Shown: in pieces, positions 22,202 to 32,553 of the stretch
Position numbering within the stretch: position 1 is the stretch's first letter
Layout: each line of letters begins with the position of its first letter
NCBI RefSeq assembly: GCF_003144245.1
Contig: NW_020289983.1
Location: forward strand, 434,001 to 498,000
Direction: 5' to 3'
Length of the DNA stretch: 64,000 bases
From: Jaminaea rosea
Lineage: Eukaryota > Basidiomycota > Exobasidiomycetes > Microstromatales
Notes under the pieces: model-generated
What the model was told of the DNA's origin: nothing
The model's input: only the letters and a program-made list of their open reading frames with translations
Databases searched by the model: none
Made by a program: the position numbers and the translations under genes

Positions 22202-24597
22202 CTACCTCCCAACGCCGTATCTCCCGCTGCCCAAGCCATTGGTCACCGCACCTGCCGCGCTCGATGCGCCACTCGCAGCCCTACTGACCAGCCTACCCAT
22301 CTCGACCCACTCCTCCCCACCACCACTCACCGCAGCCAGCCCGCCGACGTCAAGCACGTACAGTCTCCCATCCGTGCCGCCACAGGCAAGCTTGCGAGGC
22401 TCCGTTGCCTTGTCCCATGCCAGCTTGTTGAGGCCCATTGGAGACGAGGAGGTCGAAGCCGCAGTGGCTGCCGAGCCTGCTACCACGCCTCCATTGCCGT
22501 CAAATCGCACTTGCGCAACCGGCCGCTCGACATCGCGAGAGAGGTCATGCACGTGCAGCATCCCGCTCGCGTCCGCTGTTGCGAAGAGGCTCGGATGGGT
22601 GGGATGCCACTGCGCACAGAGGACGTAGTCGCTGTAGTCGTCGAATGTGAGGAGGGGCGTGAGGGAGGGGCCGGCGCTGCTCGTAGACGCCGTGGGACGA
22701 GTGCTGCTTGTGCTTGCGCTGGTGTTGCTCCCGCCCATAGAAACGCGCCACAGCTTCGCAGTCCAGTCCATGCTTGATGTGAGGAGCAGGTCGGAGAAGT
22801 CTGCGCCAGGTGTAGACCCCGTACCGCCTCCGCCGCTCGCACGATGAAAGTCAAGTCCAGTCACCGGCGCAGAATGTGCCCCCTCTCCGCCCCCTTGCAA
22901 ACCAGCTTTGGCCCCTGCCCGATCGAACCTCGCCGCCATCCAGACACTCCCCTCTTCTGTGCCCAACCAAAAGGCATTCGTCTCCACCCGTCCACCTTGC
23001 ATGAAGCCTACGCTCGTAACGCTCACTTCGTCCGTCTTTGGATGTGCTTGGTTAAGCAGCTGAAGCGAGTCGACAGGACGGGCAAGCATATCAGGGAGCA
23101 TCCATGAGCAGACGAGACCATCCGTGCTTGCTGTAATGAGATGGTTGGCGTTTTGCGTTCCGACGATTGATAGGGAGTAGACGGGATGGGTATGCCCTGC
23201 TGTTGAGCTCAAGGGAGTCTTGAGGGAGGGGAGGATACCGCCGCCTGCTGTTGGAGCCGCTCCTGCTCCTCCGGCTGCCCGCGGCGCCTTGCTCCTCGTG
23301 TCCCAAATCAAGATCTGCCCACTGTACGTCCCTCCTACGACCAGATTGGGGTGGAATGGGGAGAAGCAGATAGAGAGGACGTCGGTTTGTGCCTGGAAAA
23401 CGAACTCTGGGCGATCCAGCAGGTGTAAGTTCCAGACCAGCACCAGTCCGTCTGGCATTGAGGCTGCGTCCTCCATGAGCACCGCACTGCTCCGCGAGTA
23501 AGATACGACGACCAGCTCTGGATGCTTGCTGCTCCAATCGACTGCTGTCACGCTCCTTCCTTTGCAGAGCTTCTCGTCGTAGAAACACCGTGCAAGCTTG
23601 AGCTCGTCCCTCCTTCTTGCAGCAGGGCCGAGAGCGTCATCCCCGCTAGAGGAGCCGGCCATGGTGTAGTCCTTCATAAAGTCGTAAGCGTCGGTGAGCG
23701 CCCGCTCCACGATCTTGCTGGACGTCTCGACGAAGTCGCTGAAGTCTGAGGTGCCGAAGATGGCAGCCACTTCCTGCGGTGACATGATGCGGAGTTCTTC
23801 CTGAATCTGACGCTCGAGCTCCTCTTCCTCGTGCTTGAGCTGGCGATCCTTTTCAGCTAATTCTGCTTGCTCGGCAAGAATTCTGAGGGAGAGCGAATGG
23901 AAAGGGTCATGGGTCAGATGGTTGCTACATTGCGATGCTTGAGCTCCCCGACTCCAACTCACCTCTTGCGAATGGCCGCCTCCGTAGCTGCGCTGGTCTG
24001 GGCATGCGCGTCCGTTCCCACTCCGGCTCCACTTCTCTCTCCATCCTCCTCGTCATCATCGCCGGATGCCATAGTCTGCACCTCTTTGGTGTAGTAGACG
24101 CGCTCCTTCTGCGGGAACTCGAAGAGCTCCGTAGAGACATCCACGAGATCAGGCGGGGGCCGTGAAGCTGCTTCTCCATCTGCTGCAACTCCAGTGCTCG
24201 CACCCTCGTCCGTCCTGAAAGTGGTCGAGCTGGGCCTCATCCCCGCCTCACTTCCTCCAAAATCGCTACTACTTCCTGGCCTCCCCTGCGCAGCCCCGCT
24301 GGTACTCCCGCGCTTAGGCGACCCATCAAAGGCTGACCCTGCAGGCCCAGCACTTACACTCGTCTTGGGTGTCCTGGTGAGGCTTGCAACAAGATCATCG
24401 ATGTCCTTTCTCGTGCTGCTCGACGTAGATGCAGGCGTGCCGACCTCACTGGTGCCAGGCGCGGGCGTGCGATTGGCCAGCAAGCGCGAAGAGCGCTCCT
24501 CGCGAGCTCTTTTCAGTTCTGCAAGCTTTGCGCGCTTGGCTTCGATCTCGGCGCGACGACGAGAGTCACCTGCGCTGCCGCCTGGGGTGGAGGACAT
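22202..24597 (-). CDS. cytoplasmic dynein 1 intermediate chain
   Basis: A 771-residue dynein intermediate chain (DYNC1I, yeast Pac11). It starts with a charged single helix (RRRAEIEAKRAKLAELKRAR) of the type that binds dynactin p150Glued. Near residue 185 is the light-chain-binding strand VYYTKEVQTM, matching the conserved YTK-TQT motif. A coiled region (EKDRQLKHEEEELERQIQEE) leads to a WD40 propeller at about 330-770 (TAVDWSSKHPELVVVSY; DVLSICFSPFHPNLVVGG; GQILIWDTRS; WTAKLWRV). One 80-base intron (23883-23962, GTGAGT...CTCAG, phase 2) links AIRK-R to ILAEQAE. Divergent from the CAX4 fusion gene with 257 bases between starts. Confidence 0.92.
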
Positions 24598-24854
24598 GGC
24601 AGCGAGTGAGTGGGGGAGAAGGACGTCGTGATGGCGATGAGGCGAAGACGAGTGATCGACGGACAGACAGACGCTCACGCCGCCTCCAAGTCCAGAGGAG
24701 CAACCAACACTTTGGTCCGCGTGGCTGACGCTCCGCCTCTCCGCCTCCGCCTCTCCGCGTCTCCGCCCTGTGCCCGCCCACTTTGTCGATGGCTTGTGCG
24801 GCTGAAAGTCGCGTCCTCTCTTTCCTTTTGTGACACCATTGCATCCTCGCCCAA

Positions 24855-26616
24855 ATGGGGATTACCTCCTCCTCGCCCTCATCCTCCATAGATCCACAGC
24901 GCTACGCTGCGCTCGGGCTTACTCACGTTCAGTATGACCCAGAGGACTCCTTTGCCAAGCTATTGGCAATTGTCACTCTATCCCCCATCTTCCTGCTTTG
25001 CTCTTATGCGACCATCATTATCTATCGCAGGGAGCTGACTTTCCTCAATGCCTTGATCGGGCAGCTGGGCAATGAAGGGCTGAATTGGGGTCTCAAGAGG
25101 CTGATACGTCAGCCGAGACCGACGAGTGAGTGCCGGCGAGGCCAGACGAGCTGTACGTGAGGCTGGTTCTCTGACCTCTCTCCCCTGCCTCACTGCTCAA
25201 ACAGCTCATCTTGGAAAGGGCTACGGCATGCCATCCTCCCACTCACAATTTCTCGGCTTTTTCTGCTCCTTCTTCCTCGCGCATTTCTACCTCCACCACC
25301 CTAAAGCAGCAAGGCCGCGGACTCTAGTGAACACCATGCGACGTGTAGAGCATTGGTTCGCGATGCTGGCCATCGTGGGCTTGACGGGATTGACGTGCTA
25401 CTCAAGATGGCACTTGAGCTATCACTCAGGACTACAGGTGGGCATTGGACTGGGAATAGGACTGGTAGTGGGGGCGGGATACTACTACTTGACAGAGTAC
25501 CTGCCACGCCAGCCGATTCGACTGCCAGCGCCCCTGGGCAGCCCAGCTTCTTCGCCCAAGGCACGCCGAGCTACTGCACGCGATACTGGCAACAATAGTG
25601 GCAGTAGAAGACGCAAGCCCTCTTCTCCTTCCCCTTCTCCCCCTGTATCCGGCCAAAAGCGACATCGACGCCGCTCCTCGCTCGCGGCCTCCCTCATGCC
25701 CGAGCTCCACCCATCCCCACCCCTGCGCCAGCTCATCTTGGACCATCCCTTTGCGGTAGCCTTCCGACTGAGGGACAGCTGGACTGTATGGCTCGATGGT
25801 GGGATAGAGGGCGAGTACGAGGCGTGGAGGCAGGAGTGGGAGAGGAGAAGACGACCGGCTGGTGGAACGCCAGTCGGATCCAGGGACGAGCCGCTTGCTG
25901 CGGGAGGGCTCATCGAGACGAATCAGAAGGCTAGCCTGGCTGCTCCAGCAGCTGCTGCCGCCCTCGCCTCCATCACTGGCAGCTCATCATCTTCATCAAG
26001 CACCACCAGCTCCGAGCCTCATCTAAGCCACATCATCCACACTCTTCGGCTAGCCTCACTCTGCCCATCAACCAAGACGGCATTCTGTGTGGGATGTGTA
26101 ATCGCTTCGCCTCATACTGGACGCGTATTGGCGACAGGCTACAGCAGGGAGACGGGAGATGAGAGGAACGAGCATGCGGAGCAGGTCGCGCTTGGCAAGC
26201 TCGCAGAGAGTACATGTGAAGCGGGAGAGGGCGAGGGCGTAGTAGAACTCGACCTCTATACAAGCATGGAGCCATGCTCTGAACGCTTATCCGGCGCTTT
26301 GCCCTGCGTGCAGCGCATTCTCGCCTTCAATGATGAGCAGAAACGAGCGCCGAGGCTGCGACCGATGCGCATCACACGCGTCTTCCAGGCCCTGCAAGAG
26401 CCAGACGACTTCATTGCGACGAACGTGTCGGCCGGCCTATTGAGAGACAACAACATCAAACTGACCACAGTGCTGCCGCCGGCAGGGGAGCGCAACGGGG
26501 AAGGAAGCTGGATTGAAAGGGAGGCATTGCGACTTGCGAAGCATGGCCATCCAGACCAGCCGGTCGAGAGGGAAGGGGATAGCATCGGGTGGAGGGAAGC
26601 GAAAGGTGGTAGATGA
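24855..26616 (+). CDS. CAX4: dolichyl-diphosphatase (Cax4/DOLPP1) fused to a riboflavin-type deaminase
   Basis: A 560-residue protein with two unrelated enzymes in one frame. Residues 1-300 are the ER dolichyl-pyrophosphate phosphatase of N-glycosylation: K-RLIRQP-RP, GYGMPSSHSQ (near 100) and SRWHLSYH (near 157) complete the PAP2 site, with four membrane segments and the family's C-terminal block RLRDSWTVWLDGGIE. After an Ala/Ser linker, residues about 367-510 form a cytidine-deaminase fold with NEHAEQVAL (His 414, catalytic Glu) and MEPCSERLSGALPC, the zinc motif seen in fungal DRAP-deaminase-type (Rib2 C-terminal) proteins. The single 79-base intron (25126-25204) lies in the phosphatase part; the entire linker and deaminase are in exon 2 without a stop. 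Expected topology puts the deaminase in the cytosol. Confidence 0.85.
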
Positions 26617-26746
26617 CGCTCGCAAGGGGGCGGTGTGGGGTTGCTGTGTCTTACTAGATATCAAATTGAATGACGCAGCCATGTGCCTCGCGTCTACAGC
26701 AAATTGGCTGTCTGGCTATTCCAAGACATGCATGAGTGCATGCCCC

Positions 26747-28523
26747 TCAGATCTGCCCCTTGATGTCCACCTTGCGATACTTCTCTCCCGCAGCCATCAC
26801 ACCTGGCAAAGCATTCTTGCAGTCCCACTTGCGTTCTTCAAGGGGTACGGCGGGCGGAGCATGACCCTTGCCCTTCTTCCTCTTGCCGCTACTACTCGCC
26901 GCAGCCGTAGCTGCCTGCGCCTCCGCAGGCGTAAGCTCGACCCACGTGTCAATATGATTTTCCCTCAGAAAGGCCTCTGCCTCCTCCAAGTCCGCAAAAC
27001 CCAGCTCCGCCTGGATATATGTCAGCGGCAAGCTTGGCCTCTGCGCTTTGGCCAGGATCCCCAGGGCTGCAACCCTTTCACGCTCGACGAAATGGTCCAT
27101 GATGTAGGCATTCATGTTAGGCGCGTCGAGGTAGAGCTTGAAGAAGGAGTGGTAATTTGCTGTGGCGAGGGCAAGGCGGACGGAGAGGGCGTGGTGCACT
27201 GCTGGGGTTGATTTGGATGCAGGGGTCAGCTCGGACATGAGGGCGTTGACCTCTGCGTGAGCGTAGGGAGAGTCCAGATCAGCTCATGCTCAAGGCGGTG
27301 CCTGCATCTACGTCTTTGCTGCTCACCTCTTCTATTCCTCGTGTGCAGGAGGTAGAGGATGCGATACGCCAAAAACTCCATCTGCGCCCCTTTCAATCCA
27401 TACGCGTAGAGCCCCCTCAACTGACTTTGACACTGGTTGTACTCTCCCAGGTCCCCCTTTTCCAGGGCTATCCGCGCATGAATCTCATACACCTTGACTG
27501 TGAAGTCATTCTTGATCCTCTGCACCGTGAGGTCCTGCCGCATGGACTTAAACTGGTCACAGATGTACGCGTAGTTGTTCTCTGAGCGCCACTTCTTCTT
27601 GAGAAGTTCGAGAGTTTGCTCAAGGATGGGAAGGGGACGAACTGTACGGGGGTCGGGGGCGGAGGTAAGGCGGAGGTAGGGCTTTTCTAGCTTCGTGCTG
27701 AGGCCGACGACGGTATCCCGGTCCCAGTCGATGACATTCTGCGACCAGGCGAGGTTGGTGAGCGCCAGCGCCTCAGTAGCCAGCTGCGGCCTTGTTGCGC
27801 TACTCACCGGATCTGCAATGCTATCATCGAAGCCGCCAGCTGCTGGCGGTGTGTTCCATGCTCTCCCACCACCGCCTAATCGACTTGGCCCTGGCATCGA
27901 GCTTGGCGTGTTATCGTATGCCCATCCTGGTCCGTCGCCGTTCGATGACGAGCTTGCCCTGCTATCAACGAGCGCAGTAGCATCAAAGCGACTCGCCAGC
28001 GATGTGCTTCCAATGGCGTCTGACCAACCCCTTTCCTGCTCCTCCATATGCGCTCGCTGATCGCGCTCGAACCGTCTTGCCCGCTTCTCCTTCTTGTCCT
28101 GGTCATCAAAGCCTCCCTCGGCAAGACTGCTGCTGCCACTCGCACTGCTGCTGGCTGCTGTTTGGCCATTGAGCGCTCTCTTCTTTGCCTTTTTGCTCAT
28201 TCCAGCTCCATTCGAGCTCCCACTCGCGCCGGCTGAACCACTCCCTCCTGGCCCTCCACCCAGCGTCTTGAGCTTCATTGTTGACCAATCCGTGGTATCA
28301 ATGGTTCCTGCCTGAAAAGCATTGAAGATGACGGAGCGCAGCTCCTCGGAAACGATTTTCCTATTTGAGTCAGTGCAGCTCGCGAAGACGCGATTGGCAA
28401 AGTCTCTGCGCGAAAGACGTGGGGAAGGAGGGGAGACACACGGTCAGCTTGGCAATCCTTGACGGTATTTTGCTATCTGTTGACTCGCTTCAGGGATTGC
28501 GGCCACTCCGTCTTGCCCTCCAT
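26747..28523 (-). CDS. THP3: Thp3/LENG8-type SAC3/GANP-domain protein
   Basis: 539 residues in three exons. The N-terminus TEWPQSLKDFANRVFASC matches the WPPSLK--V-R-F block of Thp3/LENG8, and residues 275-500 form the SAC3/GANP helical region (YICDQFKSMRQDLTVQRI; VYEIHARIALEKGDLGEY; FLAYRILYLLHTRNRR; YHSFFKLYLDAPNMNAYIMD). Yeast Thp3 works with Csn12 in transcription elongation and mRNA maturation in the nucleus. Intron 1 (28406-28488) is GC-AG: GCGAGT to GCGCAG in phase 2 is the only join I find that restores SLKDFANRVF. Intron 2 (27253-27326) is GTGAGC...CAG. A basic run GKRKKGKGH near the C-terminus could be a nuclear signal. Convergent with the CAX4 fusion. Confidence 0.87.
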
Positions 28524-28805
28524 GGCTGCGACGAGAGAGCAAGGGAGACCGTGTGCAGGTCGATGGATATATGAGGGAACGAATTGGGACGAAGGGAGGA
28601 AGATGGGATTGAGAAAGCGGCGGCCTGCATTTCCTTGCCGCCCGCATCGCATCGCAGCAACTCGGCCCAGTCGCTCGACTCGACTCGCAGTCCGCCTTCC
28701 GTGTCTCAGCCTTTGGCGCGTCTGGCTTTTCTTTCCTCTCCTCCGCACCATCACTGAGATCCTCACGAAGACGACGACAACGAGCTTGTCCAGCAATTTG
28801 CCAAC

Positions 28806-31800
28806 ATGCGCTTTCCACCTTCGATGACTGTGAACCCCTCTGCGTCGCGGGAGGACATCCTCATCTCGATGCGAAGAGAGCTAGGCTTCGATGCTGAGCT
28901 GGGCACAGATGTAAGCCATTCACCATCTTCACTCCTCTCACATTCTGGTATATGCAGGCCGTCTTGTTGCTGCTTCAATTCAATTCATTCGCATCTCTTT
29001 CAACGCGTATCACGGATGCTCTGACCTCCTACTGACCCACCGCCGTCGTGGCTGCTACCTTCTGCTCGCTCGATCGCAGGGAGCTCAAGTACTCAAGAAG
29101 CTCTGGCCATCAATGCGGGACCGTCATCTCACCCTCCTCCCTGAGCCGTTATATCCCGGCGTGAATCCTGCTCGGACACCACAAGATGTTGGCATTCTCC
29201 CTTCGGACGGCGAGCAGTTCTCCATCCAAGACAGGATTGCTCGAGAACGTCTCGAAGCTAGCAAGCGGTCCATCGAGATCTACAAGGGTACCATGCGCGC
29301 TCAGAAGCGAACTAAAGCAGTGGAGGCGAAGGAGAGCTGGCGTCCTGCTGAGCAGATCCTGCTAGAAGAAGGTATGCAGGCTTCAAGTCAGGCTTTGAAT
29401 CTTCAACGTTGAGCTCACCGCCTGCTTGTCCGCTCATGTAGCTCGGCGCATTTTCGTCCCCTCTCTGTCTCATTTCGATGAGCCGGCGGCGATCTCGCGC
29501 AGGAGTCTTCTCGCTACACAAAAGCGCAAGAACGAGCGACAGCCACAAGTACCGCTCATCAAAGAGCTCGTGGCCCTACGACCTGGTCCACTCAGCCTTC
29601 CATTTCCTGCGGACGAGGACGTCAAAGAAGAGCAGGTGAAGACGTTTGACGAGCTTTTGTACGTGCTGCAGGATCGTCAGAGGGTAATGCGTGAGCTGAC
29701 CGAATCACTTGCCCGCGTGTGCAGCTCTCTCGATCTCAAAATTCCCACCGAGCATGTGTTGGTCGTCAAGAATCTCATGGCTCAAGCGCGCTCCGCCTCT
29801 CGATGGCGACCCGTAGCTGGTGAGCCCCTACTTGATCTAGAGCTACCGCAGGAGCATTCGAGCGGAGAGGACACACTCGCGACGCCTCTCAGCCCGCCGC
29901 TCATCCCAAGGTCTCGCAACAAAGGCAACGCAGCCTCTCGCGACGTTCACAACGTCCCCGGCCTTCTGTCGGACGTGCTCAGCGAAGCGTTCAGTCAGCA
30001 TCTTCAGCTCGAAGCGCCTCGCCAGAATCTCCCCCCTCCCCTCCCAGTCGGTGGCCGTGGAAGCCTTGATGAGAGCCATTCCTTCCTCGATCTGAAGCTC
30101 GAGGGTCCGTCGACCGGGACGAGTGGTCAGTATGAGGCACTTCCAGCGCGCACCTACCCTCCAGTGCGCATCCAGTCGGATCTCTTTGACGCTTCTGAAG
30201 GTGAACAATCTGGCGCTTTGCTCGATTACCACATTGGGGCTGACCTAGAATCCTTTCGCCTGCCAGATCGACCCCTCACGCGCATTCATCGCAGCACGAC
30301 GTCCACCTCTGACTCGACTGCTGACCTCATCTCTTCGCTCACCGACTCCGAGCCTCGTGCTCCCCTCAATCTGGACGACTCTACTCTCCCCAAGCTCTCC
30401 GTCGGCTGGGGCTCGGCAAGCAAGACCAAGAGCGGCTGCCTAGATTTAGAAGAGAAGCTCGAGACCATGGGCAACATCTTGCGCTTTGAGGTGCCGAGGC
30501 TTTCCGTCAGTCCTCCAAAGCCAGCTCGTCACGATCAGCGGGGTTCCTTGTTGCCCACCGATCTTTCGCTGACTCACCTAGTGGGCTCATCACGTGTCAC
30601 CTCGCAAAGTTGCCCACTTCAGCCTCTTCCTGGTCTGCGCTCGCTCAACATCGACCTCGGGGAGCGATGGTGGCGCGGGCCGAGGACTGGGCCGCACTCC
30701 AATGGAGGGCCTTGGCCCTTTGGCGAGCAGCGGGAGCTGCTGGGTAGTTCCGAAGCGGCCGAAAGGATGATCGAGGACATCAACAACAAGATTGAGCACC
30801 AGCGTCACACAACGCAAGCCAACTTTGTATTGCCGCGTCGACCTGCCACTCCCATCGGCCTAGTCGAGGACGAAGAGCCGCTGAAGAAGCGAGTGTCAGA
30901 GTACGAGGACAATGAAGCTCCTCGTTGGGCAACAACTCCTGGTCAGCCTGACGAGAGCTCCCTTGAAGCCAAAGCACAATTGCCTGCAGAGAATGAGTCG
31001 CAAGACGAATTGAGGACGCCATCGCCCGTAGTGGAGGCAAAAGAAGAGGAAGGGAGTGACATCTTCGACTGGCAGCAGTGGGAGGATGATGCGGTGGCTT
31101 CGCAGTTGATCGCAGTAGCTGCTGTAGAAAGGGAAATGTCCAAGACAATCTCACGTGAAGATGCTCCTCACCGGCCTGTCTCCACCTTGGCGGAGCTTCC
31201 TCCGAAAGACCATGAGAGGAGGGAGGATCACCCAGCAGCCTTTCCCATCTTCTTTGGGCAGCAAGTAGAGCAAGGCGGCCCTTCATCCATTGATCCGGAG
31301 GCTACCACCCTGCGCCAGGCACAAACTCAATCGACAGCAGGACAAGCAGTAGCAACCTCACGAGCAGCTCTTGACATGACATCAGGGCATCGATGGCCAT
31401 CAACAACTCGTCGCTGGTCCCCTTGTAGTACAGCCGCACAACCCATTGAGAAGGGCCCGGCGTCACGACCTACTATCCTCGAAGTCCTCGAGGAAGCCGC
31501 AGAGCCATCTTCGCAACCGGCCGATGCCGGTGAAGAGGCTCATGGCCAGAGCGAACACGGAAAGAATCTGACGATGCCGCAAAGGAGGGCACGTGAACGA
31601 AACGACGATGCACTTGAGCAGGCGATTAAGCGGGCGAAACTGAACTCATCGGCATCAGTGGCCATGCTGAGTATTCCACCAAAAACAGCAACGACGAAGG
31701 CGACTGTCGCATCGCTGGATCCAATGGACATCTTCATGCGCGCTAAAGGGATACCCAGAGCCTCGCCTGACGACGAAGTCGACACAGAGGGCAGCACAAC

Positions 31801-32476
31801 TTTCATAGCCGCAGCCGCAAAGAAGCGCCAGCGTCCAAGCCCGACTTCACACGCTTCTGGCTCGATTCAATCACCATCCCCTGTCCACCAACATGAAGAT
31901 GAGCTCATCTTCCAGCCTCCCAATCTCGATGCGCCCCTTCCATCCGCCCAATATTTCGTTACTCTTCGCGGGCTCCAACACCATTCGGTCCTCTCCGCCC
32001 TTCAGGACTCGAGGCTAAGCGTCCAGCTCGTAGAGCAGGACTGTCCAGCAGGGCAGGAAGAGTCTCTCCTTCCTCATCTCATCCTTCCCGCCAGCATGCA
32101 TAGAGCGAGCAAGGGATTTGTCCTCCTCTTCAAGCTCACGCTCCTCCCTTCTGCCATGCGAGACTCTGGGCCGCCCATTCCGCCGTACCTCGACCTGCGC
32201 TGTACCTTAGAATCGCTTCTTCCCCGCCATTACCAATCAGGGCTGATCCTCCTCGAAGGTTGGAACAGTGATTCAGGAAACCCTCTTCCCGCTTCTCTGC
32301 TTGCGACAGAGAAAGACTTTGGGACGCCGACGCCGATCAGCAAGGCGAGGGGGGCGCTTGATGATTGGTTGAGGCAGAAGGGATGGACAGAGTTGGTGCA
32401 GGTGAAGGTGGCGAGGAGTCCAGTGGAGGCGGCGTGGGGGATCAGGGGGTGGGATGATGGGAGGCAGTGGGGATGA
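28806..32476 (+). CDS. large disordered protein with a possible XPF-like (Zip2/SHOC1-like) C-terminus
   Basis: 1143 residues in three exons (introns 28911-29079 and 29372-29441, both GT-AG and frame-restoring). The first 300 residues are mostly helical and charged, the middle 600 disordered. The last 170 residues look folded: YFVTLRGLQHHSVLSAL, LVEQDCP, LLPHLILPAS, GFVLLFKLTLLPS, SGLILLEGW, then ISKARGALDDWLRQKG and SPVEAAWGIRGWDDG. The strand order and spacing recall the nuclease-dead XPF core of the meiotic ZMM protein Zip2/SHOC1 (R-L--L, VERD, LILD, LLVIFEAY, SVEEAA). No HhH tail is visible. This assignment is inference from pattern memory; the gene itself is well supported by length and splicing. 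Confidence 0.72.
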
Positions 32477-32553
32477 GACGAATGCATCGAGTCCAATGTG
32501 TTCACCGAGACTTTGATGAGAGGTAATGCGATACTGCTTTGCTTCGACTGATA

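Noticed and set aside
28911-29079. 169-base intron inspected as a second snoRNA host
   Set aside because: There are CTGA-like boxes but no convincing box C and no known guide.
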